Below, one piece after another: positions 53,995-62,658 of a stretch of 64,000 nucleotides of DNA. The number at the start of each line of letters is the position of its first letter. Position 1 is the stretch's first letter. Made by a program: the position numbers and the translations under genes. The notes beneath the pieces are model-generated. The model saw only the letters and a list, made by a program, of their open reading frames with translations. It did not search any database and was not told the origin of the DNA. Location of the stretch: assembly GCA_964511625.1 (NCBI GenBank), contig CAZEJG010000007.1:83784-147783 (forward strand), in the 5' to 3' direction. The stretch is from Pseudohoeflea sp964511625 (GTDB lineage: Bacteria; Pseudomonadota; Alphaproteobacteria; Rhizobiales; Rhizobiaceae).

Positions 53995-54972
53995 ATGATC
54001 TCCTCCGGCAAGTTTGTGGTGGTCACGCCCGTCTACGAGGACGTCGAGGCATCGAATCGCCTCTTCGCGGAATTCGGCGCACAGTTCGGCGAGCGCCTGT
54101 TCGTCGTGGCCGTGGATGACGGCTCGGTGAAACAGCCGCTGACGACCGCGGGGCTCGATGCCGCCGGTCTTGCCGGCGTGGTGGTCCGGCTCCGTCGCAA
54201 TGTCGGGCACCAGAGGGCGATCGCCATCGGGCTTGGCTATGTCACCGAGCATCTGAGTGACGACCGTATCACCGTGGTGATGGATTCCGACGGCGAGGAC
54301 ATGCCGGCTACCGTGCCCGCACTGATCGAGCAACTCGGCGCGCCGGCGGTTGATGTCGCGGTCGCACATCGCCGGGCGCGCGTCGAGACCATGCGGTTCA
54401 AGCTGTTCTATGCCATCTACAAGCGCTTCTTCCGCCTCATCACCGGACGCCGGATCAGCTTCGGCAACTTCATGGCGCTCAAGCCCTTCGCGGTGAAGCG
54501 TTTGTCCGTCATGCCGGAGACCTCGATCCATGTGGCCTCGGCGACCTTGGCTTCCAGGCTGAGGATTGCGATCTGCCCGCTCGATCGCGGCCCGCGTTAT
54601 GCCGGGCGGTCGAAGATGAATTTCGTCGGCCTGGTGCTGCACGGGTTCAAGGGGCTGATGGTCTTTGCCGAGGACGTGCTGGTGCGCGTCGGCCTGATGG
54701 CGGCCGCCATCGGCGCATTCTCAATCGGGGCCAGCGTTCTCGCCGTCTTGTTGAAGGGGCTCGGCTACTCCACACCCGGCTGGTTCTCCGTCGCCATGGG
54801 CATTCTCGTCATCATGTTCCTGCAGACCGCCGCGTTGTCGCTGATGACGCTGATGCTGACAGGCGTGGTGCGCTCGGGCGCGGTGGCGACGCCGCAGTCC
54901 TATCAAGAGTTTGTCGAGGAGATCCTGCACAGCCGCGTCGCCGCAGCGGAGGCAGACGGGGGCATGGCGTGA
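53995..54972 (+). CDS. Family 2 glycosyltransferase (GtrB/DPM-like)
   Basis: A 325-residue GT2 enzyme: a cytosolic GT-A domain with VVTPVYEDVEAS, the metal-binding MDSDGEDMP (Asp97, Asp99) and a GRRISFGNFMALK block, then two C-terminal membrane helices (about 237-259 and 264-292). This is the layout of bactoprenol-phosphate glucosyltransferase GtrB and dolichol-phosphate mannosyltransferase. It probably loads a sugar onto undecaprenyl phosphate. GAGG at 53987-53990 precedes the ATG. It overlaps the GtrA-like gene. Confidence 0.91.
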   Translation: MISSGKFVVVTPVYEDVEASNRLFAEFGAQFGERLFVVAVDDGSVKQPLTTAGLDAAGLAGVVVRLRRNVGHQRAIAIGLGYVTEHLSDDRITVVMDSDGEDMPATVPALIEQLGAPAVDVAVAHRRARVETMRFKLFYAIYKRFFRLITGRRISFGNFMALKPFAVKRLSVMPETSIHVASATLASRLRIAICPLDRGPRYAGRSKMNFVGLVLHGFKGLMVFAEDVLVRVGLMAAAIGAFSIGASVLAVLLKGLGYSTPGWFSVAMGILVIMFLQTAALSLMTLMLTGVVRSGAVATPQSYQEFVEEILHSRVAAAEADGGMA

Positions 54973-55355
54973 TGAACGCCCATCTCGGCGAACTCGGCCG
55001 CTATGTCGTCAACGGCCTCGTCGCCACCGCTGTCCATTACGGGGTGCTGACCGTCAATCTCGAGGTGTTGCACATGCCGTCGGCTGCGCTGGCCAATGTG
55101 CTGGCGGCGGTGGTGGGCATCACCACATCCTTCCTCGGCAGCCGCTATTTCGTCTTCCGCAAGGGCCATCTTCCGCTCGTGGCCCAGGCGGTCAGGTTCG
55201 GCGGGCTCTACGTTGCCATCGCCCTTATCCATGGCGGCGTCCTGCTGGTCTGGACCGATGCGCTCGGCCACGATTACCGCATCGGTTTCCTGATCGCGAC
55301 CTTCATCCAGTTCTCGCTGAGCTATCTCGGCAACAAATTCCTGGTGTTCGGATGA
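54972..55355 (+). CDS. GtrA family membrane protein
   Basis: A 127-residue, four-helix GtrA/DPMS-like protein (GRYVVNGLVATAVHYGVL, SFLGSRYFVFR, FLIATFIQFSLSYLGNKFLVFG). GtrA proteins are thought to flip lipid-linked sugars made by GtrB. The ATG at 54972 shares a base with the GT2 stop (TGATG); a GTG at 54969 is possible. It overlaps the next gene by 4 nt. Confidence 0.92.
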   Translation: MNAHLGELGRYVVNGLVATAVHYGVLTVNLEVLHMPSAALANVLAAVVGITTSFLGSRYFVFRKGHLPLVAQAVRFGGLYVAIALIHGGVLLVWTDALGHDYRIGFLIATFIQFSLSYLGNKFLVFG

Positions 55356-55948
55356 CCTTTCTCAGAGCCTCCGTCGCCACGATCCTCTACGTGATCGTGC
55401 TGCTGGCGACCTATTATGTGCATATCGCCTATTTCACGGTGAACGTCGTCCTCTACGCGGCGGTCCTCGATGCGCTCATCGCGCTGGCGATCATGACCGC
55501 CCTTATGCTTCTCACCGGATTCTGGAGGCCGCTCAGCGGACTGGAGAAATCGCAGCTGTTGCTGATCTGGCTGCTCGGCGGCTACGGCTTCGCGATCTCC
55601 GTGCCGACGGTGATGGACCGCTCGCTTTCGTTCTATATTCTCGAAAAGCTCCAGCAGCGCGGTGGCGGCATCGAATTGTCACGCATGCCGGACGTCTTCA
55701 TCGACGAGTACATGACCGAATACCGGCTGGTGGATATCCGGCTGACCGAGCAGGAGGAATCCGGCACCATCGTGATCGAGAACGGCTGCGTGAAACTCAC
55801 CCCGAAGGGCGAAAGGCTTGCAAGCTTCGGCCAGTTCTTCCGCCAGCATCTCCTGCCGAAGAAGCGGCTCCTGCGCGGTGAATATACCGACGTGCTGACC
55901 AGGCCGTTCGAAAACAGTATCGCCACACCCGATTACACCTGCAGGTAG
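55352..55948 (+). CDS. Uncharacterised membrane protein in the GtrA/GtrB operon
   Basis: A 198-residue protein with three hydrophobic helices (about residues 5-28, 32-58 and 69-88) and a soluble C-terminus of about 110 residues. The C-terminal part contains FYILEKLQQRG, VDIRLTEQEESGTIVIENGCVKLTPKGERLASFGQFF, a pattern resembling a winged helix, though without obvious DNA-binding charge. The ATGA overlap with the GtrA gene shows co-translation. It sits where gtr operons carry their third, serotype-specific transferase but is too short for one. No family recognised. Confidence 0.75.
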   Translation: MTFLRASVATILYVIVLLATYYVHIAYFTVNVVLYAAVLDALIALAIMTALMLLTGFWRPLSGLEKSQLLLIWLLGGYGFAISVPTVMDRSLSFYILEKLQQRGGGIELSRMPDVFIDEYMTEYRLVDIRLTEQEESGTIVIENGCVKLTPKGERLASFGQFFRQHLLPKKRLLRGEYTDVLTRPFENSIATPDYTCR

Positions 55949-56103
55949 CCTCTTTCAGAGGTCGGCAGGACCGCGAAACCCGGGCAGGGTCCTGGTTGTA
56001 AAGGAGGCCGCGACCCGTGCGGTGGAGCGAGAGCCCGGTATCTCGAAAGCGAGCCTTTGCCATTGCACGAAGACGATATTTTGGCTAATCACCGCCAGCA
56101 GAA

Positions 56104-56178
56104 TGGGGCGTAGCCAAGCGGTAAGGCAACGGTTTTTGGTACCGTCATTCCCTGGTTCGAATCCAGGCGCCCCAGCCA
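56104..56178 (+). tRNA. tRNA-Gln (anticodon TTG)
   Basis: Complete cloverleaf: acceptor stem TGGGGCG (56104-56110) with CGCCCCA (56168-56174), discriminator G, and encoded CCA (56176-56178). The anticodon stem ACGGT/ACCGT encloses the loop TTTTGGT, giving anticodon TTG for glutamine. The T-arm is CCTGGTTCGAATCCAGG. Confidence 0.97.
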
Positions 56179-56388
56179 CTCTTCCCGCATTTGCCAGCGA
56201 TTTCCGATCCGGGGACCGACCAGGACGCAACACAAGGGATTGTATGCGCCTGGACATACCCGAAGTCTCGTCCTGACGAATCAGGGCGCACGGTGACACG
56301 ATTTTCCGGCCTTCGATCGCACCGCACGTCGGTGCTGACGTATCTTCCGTCAAGGGCAAGGTGCGGTCCGGTCTGTGCGCGTGAAAGA

Positions 56389-58365
56389 CTATTTCAGGCG
56401 TGCAACAGGCTGGGTGGTGCCGAGCGACGTGCTGTCAGCCATCGCGGGGCCTTTGTACTCGGGTATGAATTCCTGCAGCAGCGACAAGGCCATCGCGGCA
56501 TCCCCTTTCGCCACAGCGTGTTCGAGGCGATTGATGGCGCGAACGAGCAGCGGCAGGTCGATGACGCGTGGGTTGGCGATGAAATAACCCTTGTTGCTCT
56601 TGCTTTCCTGGATTTCCGAGGGGTCGAACAGTTCTTCGTAGAGCTTCTCGCCGGGCCGCAGTCCGGTGAAGACGATCGGGATGTCATGTCCGGGCCGCAG
56701 ACCTGCAAGCTGGATCATGCGTTCGGCGAGATCCACGATACGGACGGGCTCGCCCATGTCGAGAACCATGATCTTGCCCCGTGCGGCGTTGGCCCCGATG
56801 ACGTGGGACGAGGCTGCCAGCACCAGACGGACGGCCTCGGGGATGGTCATGAAATAGCGCACGATTTTCGGATGCGTGACCGTTACCGGACCACCGTTGC
56901 GAATCTGCTCCTGGAAGCGGGGGACAACCGAACCGCTGGATCCGAGCACATTGCCGAACCGCACCGTCTTGAACCGTGTGTAGCGCGATTGCAGATCCGA
57001 GGCCTGGCAATAGGCCTCTGCGAGACGTTTCGTCGCCCCCATAACATTGGTTGGGTTGACCGCCTTGTCGGTCGAGATCATCACGAAGGCCTCGGCCCCG
57101 TATCGCATCGCCGCATCCGCAGTGTTGCGGGTTCCCAGCACATTGGTCTTGATGCCCTCGAGCGGATTGTCCTCGACCAGCGGCACGTGCTTCAGCGCGG
57201 CCGCGTGGAAGACGACCTGAGGCCGCAGCTCGGAGAAGACCATATCGAGACGGATATCGTCACGAATGTCCAGAAGGCGGGTGACGACGTCGAGCTGCGG
57301 GTGCCGTTCGCGCAGGGTCTGGTCGATCAGGTAGGTGTTGTGCTCCGAACTGTCGACGAGCACCAGCTTGCTGGGTTTGAAGGTGGCGATCTGGAGGATG
57401 AGTTCGGACCCGATCGAGCCGCCGGCACCCGTGACGAGTACGGTCTTTTCCTCGATGAGCGGAGCGACCGCCGAGTGGTCATTCTCGACTTCCGGGCGTC
57501 CAAGCAGGTCGCGCAATTCGATCGGCTTGGGTTCGACGACCTTGTCGTCGGCAATCAGTTCAGGTTCGGTCAGATCGGGAATGCGGGTTGTCTTGAGACC
57601 GAGCGAATTGGCGGTCTGTACGATATCGCTCAGCCGGCGGCGGCTGGGCGACACTTCGGCGACGATGATTTCGCTGACCGGTATGCCCTTCTTCCGGAAC
57701 TTCGCAACGACCTTCGGCAACGTCTCGAGGTTGCCGACGATCTTCATGCCCTGAACGGTTCCGCTGTTCGATATCGGCATCGATTCAAGGACGCCCGCGA
57801 TCTTGAACGTCTTCACATGGGATTTGCGCCAGGCGCGGATAAAACTCTCCGCCTTGCCGGTAAAGCCGAGGATAAGGACGTGACGGGAGGTATCGGGCGG
57901 AAGCCTTAGCGATCTGATGGGGACGAAATAGCCTTCGGCGAAAAGCCGATAGGCCACACGCGGGACGGCCCAGCCGACGATCACGAACATGACCGTCAGC
58001 AAAATGACGCTCCGGGGGACGTTGGCGCCGCGGGAAACGAGAAACAGGGTAAGCGTATACAGCGCGATGGCCGACAGCACCGCCTTGGCGATGTTGACCA
58101 GGTCCGGCATCGAGACGTAGCGCCAGCTGGCGCGATGGATGCCGAAGAACAGATATGTCGCCAGCGAGATCGCGACGAATCCGGCGATCTGAAGCATGAG
58201 CGTGCGCGGAAGCTCCGCCACATTGCCGGCCTGAAGGACGATCATGTAGGCGCTGACGAGCGCGAAACCGGTTACCGTCATGTCGAGAACGATCGAACAG
58301 ACCCGAAGCGCGATCAGGCGCCAGTACCTGAGGCGGGTTCTCCTGATAGTAGATACCGTTTTCAC
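56389..58365 (-). CDS. Membrane nucleotide-sugar 4,6-dehydratase (CapD/WbpM family), copy 2
   Basis: A 658-residue paralogue of the protein at 44.3-46.2 kb with the same layout: four N-terminal helices, a Rossmann-like domain, then a dehydratase domain with TGAGGSIGSELILQ and STDKAVNPTNVMGATKR. The VFTGLRPGEKLYEELF block near the end is typical. It likely acts on UDP-GlcNAc or a related UDP-sugar. It faces the tRNA-Gln gene and is divergent from the aminotransferase gene. Confidence 0.93.
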   Translation of the reverse strand: MKTVSTIRRTRLRYWRLIALRVCSIVLDMTVTGFALVSAYMIVLQAGNVAELPRTLMLQIAGFVAISLATYLFFGIHRASWRYVSMPDLVNIAKAVLSAIALYTLTLFLVSRGANVPRSVILLTVMFVIVGWAVPRVAYRLFAEGYFVPIRSLRLPPDTSRHVLILGFTGKAESFIRAWRKSHVKTFKIAGVLESMPISNSGTVQGMKIVGNLETLPKVVAKFRKKGIPVSEIIVAEVSPSRRRLSDIVQTANSLGLKTTRIPDLTEPELIADDKVVEPKPIELRDLLGRPEVENDHSAVAPLIEEKTVLVTGAGGSIGSELILQIATFKPSKLVLVDSSEHNTYLIDQTLRERHPQLDVVTRLLDIRDDIRLDMVFSELRPQVVFHAAALKHVPLVEDNPLEGIKTNVLGTRNTADAAMRYGAEAFVMISTDKAVNPTNVMGATKRLAEAYCQASDLQSRYTRFKTVRFGNVLGSSGSVVPRFQEQIRNGGPVTVTHPKIVRYFMTIPEAVRLVLAASSHVIGANAARGKIMVLDMGEPVRIVDLAERMIQLAGLRPGHDIPIVFTGLRPGEKLYEELFDPSEIQESKSNKGYFIANPRVIDLPLLVRAINRLEHAVAKGDAAMALSLLQEFIPEYKGPAMADSTSLGTTQPVARLK

Positions 58366-58852
58366 GTGTTATCCAGTCTATCGAATTTCATGTTCCCGTG
58401 AGGGAAGAGGCATACGCACAGAATCATTTTCTGAACGTAATATATCGACCTGGTAGCCGATTTGTCCTCGAAAATGCATGCGCCTGCCGCATTCGATGTG
58501 CAACCACGAATATTCACCTGACAAAAACAGCCGGTTGATTGCGGGTGCGGTTTCGCCTTTTCCCGGGACAGCGCGAACTTCCTGCCCCGAAAAGGCCTGT
58601 TTTGATTCACATGGGTCGCGTCAGCCACAATCCGGCGCTGCGGGCGGAGGCCGTCGTCTCGCGTATTTCCCCGTTGACCGTCGAAAAAGGTTAATCGGGG
58701 GGTAAGCGATACAGCGGTTGCAATCGGGTGCTTGCAATTCGGGGTGGCGTCGGCATACCGGGAAGCTCCGGACGTTCACCGAGTCGCCCATGGCGACCGA
58801 GGTAAAAAAAGGGCCGACACGAATTCGGCTCGAAACGATGGAAGTCTCCAGC
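58366..58852. other. Divergent intergenic region before the aminotransferase gene
   Basis: A 487-bp gap, AT-richer than its flanks near 58.37-58.45 kb (AATATATCGACC), consistent with promoters for the divergent dehydratase and aminotransferase genes. No convincing gene; the in-frame extension upstream of 58853 lacks a ribosome site and family similarity. Confidence 0.5.
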
Positions 58853-59974
58853 ATGTCTATTGCATTTATTGATCTCGCCGCGCAGCAGGAACGTCTGGGC
58901 GACGGGCTTGTGAACGCCGTGATGGATGCCGTCCGGGGCGGAAAATACATCATGGGCCCCGAGGTCAAAGCCTTCGAACAGGCGTCGGCAGCCTTCTGCG
59001 GTGCGGCCCATGGCCTGGGCTGCGCCAACGGAACCGATGCTTTGCAGCTTGCCTTGATGGCGTTGGGGGCGGGGGCAGGGGACGCTGTCTTTGTTCCGGC
59101 TTTTACATTCGCCGCCACCGCGGAAGTCGTGCCCTTGGTCGGGGCAGTCCCCGTCTTCGTCGATGTGGACGACAGGACCTTCAACATGGATCCTGAAAGC
59201 CTCGAAAGGGGGATCGCCCATGCCAGGGCGCGTGGACTGAAGCCCTTCGCGGTTATCCCCGTCGATTTGTTCGGACTTCCCGCCGATTACGACCGTCTGA
59301 TCCCGATCGCCCGCGCGCACGGCATGAAGGTGATCGGTGACAGCGCGCAGGGATTTGCCGCGACGTACAACGGCAAGCGGACCGGCGCGATCTGCGACGT
59401 GACGACGACGTCCTTCTTCCCGGCCAAGCCGCTCGGCTGTTACGGCGACGGCGGTGCCGTCTACACCGATGACGCCGAACTCGCGGCACTGATCGATTCC
59501 TTCCGGGTTCACGGCAAGGGCGTCGACAAATATTCCAACGACCGGATCGGGCTGAACAGCCGCCTCGACACGATACAGGCTGCGATCCTGCTCAAGAAGC
59601 TCGAGATCTATGCCGACGAGATCGACAGGCGCCAGACCGTGGCGGCACGCTACACGAACGCGCTGGGAAACAAGTTCGAGACACCCTACGTGCCGGAAGG
59701 CTCCCTGAGCGTATGGGCCCAGTACACGTTGAAGATCGAAAGCCGGGACGAGCGCGACAGGCTGCGCGAGGCGGCCAGCGCGGCCGGCGTGCCGACGATG
59801 GTCTATTATCCCACGCCGCTGCACCGGCTGAAGGCCTATGCCGAGTTTCCGACCGATCCGGCGGGGCTCGCCGCAAGCGAAAGCCTGTCCGGCGTGGTCC
59901 TGAGCCTGCCGATGCATCCCTATCTCGACGAGCCGACGCAGGACCGGATCATCGAGGTTCTGCTGGGCGCCTGA
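58853..59974 (+). CDS. DegT/DnrJ/EryC1/StrS family sugar aminotransferase
   Basis: PLP-dependent transaminase acting on a keto sugar nucleotide. The 373-residue protein has CANGTDALQLALMALG, VPAFTFAATAEV, Asp163 (VIGDSAQGF) contacting the cofactor, and the PLP lysine Lys192 in FFPAKPLGCYGDGGA. It is similar in style to WbpE-type enzymes, but could equally aminate the 4-keto product of the adjacent dehydratase. Start at 58853 (MSIAFIDLAAQQ), with an ATG at 58838 as alternative. Confidence 0.9.
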   Translation: MSIAFIDLAAQQERLGDGLVNAVMDAVRGGKYIMGPEVKAFEQASAAFCGAAHGLGCANGTDALQLALMALGAGAGDAVFVPAFTFAATAEVVPLVGAVPVFVDVDDRTFNMDPESLERGIAHARARGLKPFAVIPVDLFGLPADYDRLIPIARAHGMKVIGDSAQGFAATYNGKRTGAICDVTTTSFFPAKPLGCYGDGGAVYTDDAELAALIDSFRVHGKGVDKYSNDRIGLNSRLDTIQAAILLKKLEIYADEIDRRQTVAARYTNALGNKFETPYVPEGSLSVWAQYTLKIESRDERDRLREAASAAGVPTMVYYPTPLHRLKAYAEFPTDPAGLAASESLSGVVLSLPMHPYLDEPTQDRIIEVLLGA

Positions 59975-60015
59975 GACCAGGCAAAATGAAAAAGCACCTT
60001 CGGAGTACGACGGAC

Positions 60016-61323
60016 ATGACGCAGACCGAACTTGCTGAAAAGCTCGCTTCCAAATCCGCCACGATCGGTATCATCGGGCTCGGCTATGTGGGCATTCCGC
60101 TGGCCCTTCGATTTTCCAACGTCGGGTTCCGCGTGCTCGGCTTCGATATCGACCACGACCGCATCACCTCGCTCAACGAAGGCAGGAGCCCGATCAAGCA
60201 TATCGGCACCCGCGACATCGAGGAGATGATCGGCCAGGGCTTTTCGGCCACCGACGATTTTGCCCGCATCCCGGAAGCAGACGCGATCATCATCTGCGTG
60301 CCGACGCCGCTGAGCAAGCACCGCGAGCCGGACCTGTCCTTCATCACCGGCACGATGGATGCGGTGGCGCCGCAGCTGCGCGCGGGCCAGCTGCTCTCGC
60401 TCGAAAGCACGACCTATCCCGGCACGACGTCGGAGGTTCTCGTGCCCTATGTGACGAACCGGGGTTTGAAGATCGGCGAGGACATCTACGTGGTCTATTC
60501 GCCCGAGCGGGAAGATCCGGGCAATCCCGATTTCACCACCCACACCATCCCCAAGGTGATCGGCGGCATGACGCCGGCCTGCCTGTCGCACGGCGAGGCG
60601 CTCTATGGCCATGCTGTCGACCGTGTCGTGCCGGTGAGCTCCCCCCAGGTCGCCGAACTCACCAAGCTGCTCGAGAACATCCACCGCTCGGTCAATATCG
60701 GTCTCGTCAACGAGATGAAGATGATCGCCGACCGCATGAACATCGACATCTACGAGGTGATCGACGCGGCTGCGACGAAACCCTTCGGCTTCACGCCCTA
60801 TTATCCCGGTCCCGGTCTCGGCGGCCACTGCATCCCGATCGACCCGTTCTATCTGACCTGGAAGGCGCGCGAATACGGGCTGTCCACCCATTTCATCGAG
60901 CTTGCCGGCGAGATCAACCGCGACATGCCCGAATGGGTGGTCGGCAAGATCGCCGACGCGCTCAACACGCGGGAGAAGTCGTTGAAGGGCAGCAAGGTCC
61001 TCGCCCTCGGCATCGCCTACAAGCGCGACGTTGACGACATGCGCGAATCTCCCTCGGTCTTCGTCATGGAGCACCTGCGCGACCGCGGCGCGCGCGTCGA
61101 CTATTCCGACCCCAACGTGCCCGTCTTCCCGAAGATGCGCGAACACCATTTCGACCTCAAATCGGTCGACCTCACGCCCGAAACCATCGCCAGCTATGAC
61201 TGCGTGGTGCTCCTGACCGATCACTCCGACTTCGACTATGATATGATCGCGGACAACGCGAAGCTGCTGGTGGATACCAGGGGGCGCTATCGGGAGGCGA
61301 AGGAGAGCGTGGTGAAGGCGTGA
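60016..61323 (+). CDS. Nucleotide sugar dehydrogenase (WbpA/UDP-GlcNAc 6-dehydrogenase-like)
   Basis: NAD+-dependent enzyme oxidising C6 of a UDP-hexose to a uronic acid. The 435-residue protein has TIGIIGLGYVGIPLALRF, ESTTYPGTTSEVLVP, SPEREDPGNPDF, and catalytic Cys272 in GPGLGGHCIPIDPFYLTWK, a form typical of WbpA-like UDP-GlcNAc dehydrogenases rather than UDP-glucose dehydrogenases. GGAG at 60002-60005 supports the ATG at 60016; an in-frame ATG at 59986 also exists. It overlaps the flippase gene by 4 nt if that gene uses its GTG. Confidence 0.93.
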   Translation: MTQTELAEKLASKSATIGIIGLGYVGIPLALRFSNVGFRVLGFDIDHDRITSLNEGRSPIKHIGTRDIEEMIGQGFSATDDFARIPEADAIIICVPTPLSKHREPDLSFITGTMDAVAPQLRAGQLLSLESTTYPGTTSEVLVPYVTNRGLKIGEDIYVVYSPEREDPGNPDFTTHTIPKVIGGMTPACLSHGEALYGHAVDRVVPVSSPQVAELTKLLENIHRSVNIGLVNEMKMIADRMNIDIYEVIDAAATKPFGFTPYYPGPGLGGHCIPIDPFYLTWKAREYGLSTHFIELAGEINRDMPEWVVGKIADALNTREKSLKGSKVLALGIAYKRDVDDMRESPSVFVMEHLRDRGARVDYSDPNVPVFPKMREHHFDLKSVDLTPETIASYDCVVLLTDHSDFDYDMIADNAKLLVDTRGRYREAKESVVKA

Positions 61324-62654
61324 GACAGATGTTCGGTTTCCCCAAGAGAGAAACCCACACCGCTCTGACTAGGAATGCACGATCCGTAGAGAATAAGTTC
61401 TTTCAGTCTGCCGGGATTTTGGTTGCAGGAGGGGTAGTCGGTCAGGCCATACTCGTTCTGATAGTCCCACTCCTGACGCGCCTTTACCGGCCAGAGGATT
61501 TCGGAGCGTTTGCTTTTTTCTCCGCTATACTCTCAGTCTTTCTGGTGATCTCAAGCTTGCGATATGAGATGGCAATTCCATTGCCGCGAGCAACCAGCCA
61601 TGCATTTGTCACGTTCTCGCTTGCGGTCGTCATCAACGGGATTGTATCGGTTTCGGTCGGTGTTGTTTCCTCGGTATTTGCAGAATACGTTTCCCGCGCA
61701 ATCGGGTTCGAATCTGCGAGCGGCTTGCTCTTCTTGCTGCCATGCGCAATTTTTGCGGGCGGGACGTACAAGGCGCTTCGATTTTGGGCGCTTCGGCATA
61801 ACCGATTCCCGGCAATCGCCTGGACGAAAGTTTACCAGTCGATTTTGAACGCCGTGACGCAGTTGCTCTGCGGCGCCATAGCTATGGGGCCTTTGGGTCT
61901 CGCGCTGGGGCATTCCGTTGGGCTCTTCGCGGGTGCCTTTCGGCTTGCCAAGGGTTTGCGGTACTATTTCCAATCTTATCGACGCACACTCAGGTTGCGT
62001 ATTCGTATTGTCTTGGCCCGGTACCGACGCTTCCCGTTTTTCGATGTTCCTGCTGCGTTGATCAATGCTATTGCCACTCAGTTGCCCAACCTTTCTCTCG
62101 CCGTTCTGTTTAGCCCGGCGGTTGCGGGGTACTTTTTGCTGGCTGAGAAGGTTATGGGTGCGCCCGCGTCCATGATTAGCCAATCTGTTGGTCAGGTTGT
62201 GTTCGCCCGGAGCCGCGAAGCGATCGACAAAAATGCCCTCGGCAACTTGGTAGCGGGCGTAGCCATCCGGCTTGCACTGATCACATTCATTCCAGCTCTA
62301 ATCATCTTTCTAGCGGGAGCTGACATATTCGCGTTCGTACTTGGTTCCGACTGGCGGACATCGGGTGACTATGCGTCCTATCTGGTCTTCGGGATTGCTG
62401 TGCAATTTGTATATTCGTCGCTTTCGCTGGCTCTGCTCGCAATCGAGGCCCAAGCTTTGAGCTTGGTGTTGAATTTGCAGCTCCTTTTTTTCAAGGCGCT
62501 TGGGCTGGGTATAGGCTACGCTCTAGAAGATGCGCAATCTGCAGTGATTCTCTACGCCGTAGCGACCGGTGCTGGCTACCTCATAGCGATAGCGATGCTT
62601 TTTCAGAAGGTTAGAAGGCGGGAGTTGCAGGTAGGCAACCGCATGACGGACTAG
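61320..62654 (+). CDS. Wzx-type polysaccharide flippase
   Basis: A 444-residue polytopic membrane protein (about 11-12 helices) of the polysaccharide-synthase/MOP flippase superfamily, with the N-terminal FFQSAGILVAGGVVGQAILVLIVPLLTRLYRPEDFGAFAFF pattern. It would flip an undecaprenyl-linked repeat unit to the periplasm. The GTG at 61320 overlaps the dehydrogenase stop (GTGA); an ATG at 61329 is an alternative. Codon use is clearly less GC-biased than upstream genes. Confidence 0.88.
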   Translation: MRQMFGFPKRETHTALTRNARSVENKFFQSAGILVAGGVVGQAILVLIVPLLTRLYRPEDFGAFAFFSAILSVFLVISSLRYEMAIPLPRATSHAFVTFSLAVVINGIVSVSVGVVSSVFAEYVSRAIGFESASGLLFLLPCAIFAGGTYKALRFWALRHNRFPAIAWTKVYQSILNAVTQLLCGAIAMGPLGLALGHSVGLFAGAFRLAKGLRYYFQSYRRTLRLRIRIVLARYRRFPFFDVPAALINAIATQLPNLSLAVLFSPAVAGYFLLAEKVMGAPASMISQSVGQVVFARSREAIDKNALGNLVAGVAIRLALITFIPALIIFLAGADIFAFVLGSDWRTSGDYASYLVFGIAVQFVYSSLSLALLAIEAQALSLVLNLQLLFFKALGLGIGYALEDAQSAVILYAVATGAGYLIAIAMLFQKVRRRELQVGNRMTD

Positions 62655-62658
62655 ACGA

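Noticed and set aside
54911..55351. N-terminal extension of the unknown membrane protein overlapping the GtrA gene
   Set aside because: Arg/Ala-rich out-of-frame reading of the GtrA gene; the ATGA start at 55352 begins the hydrophobic protein.
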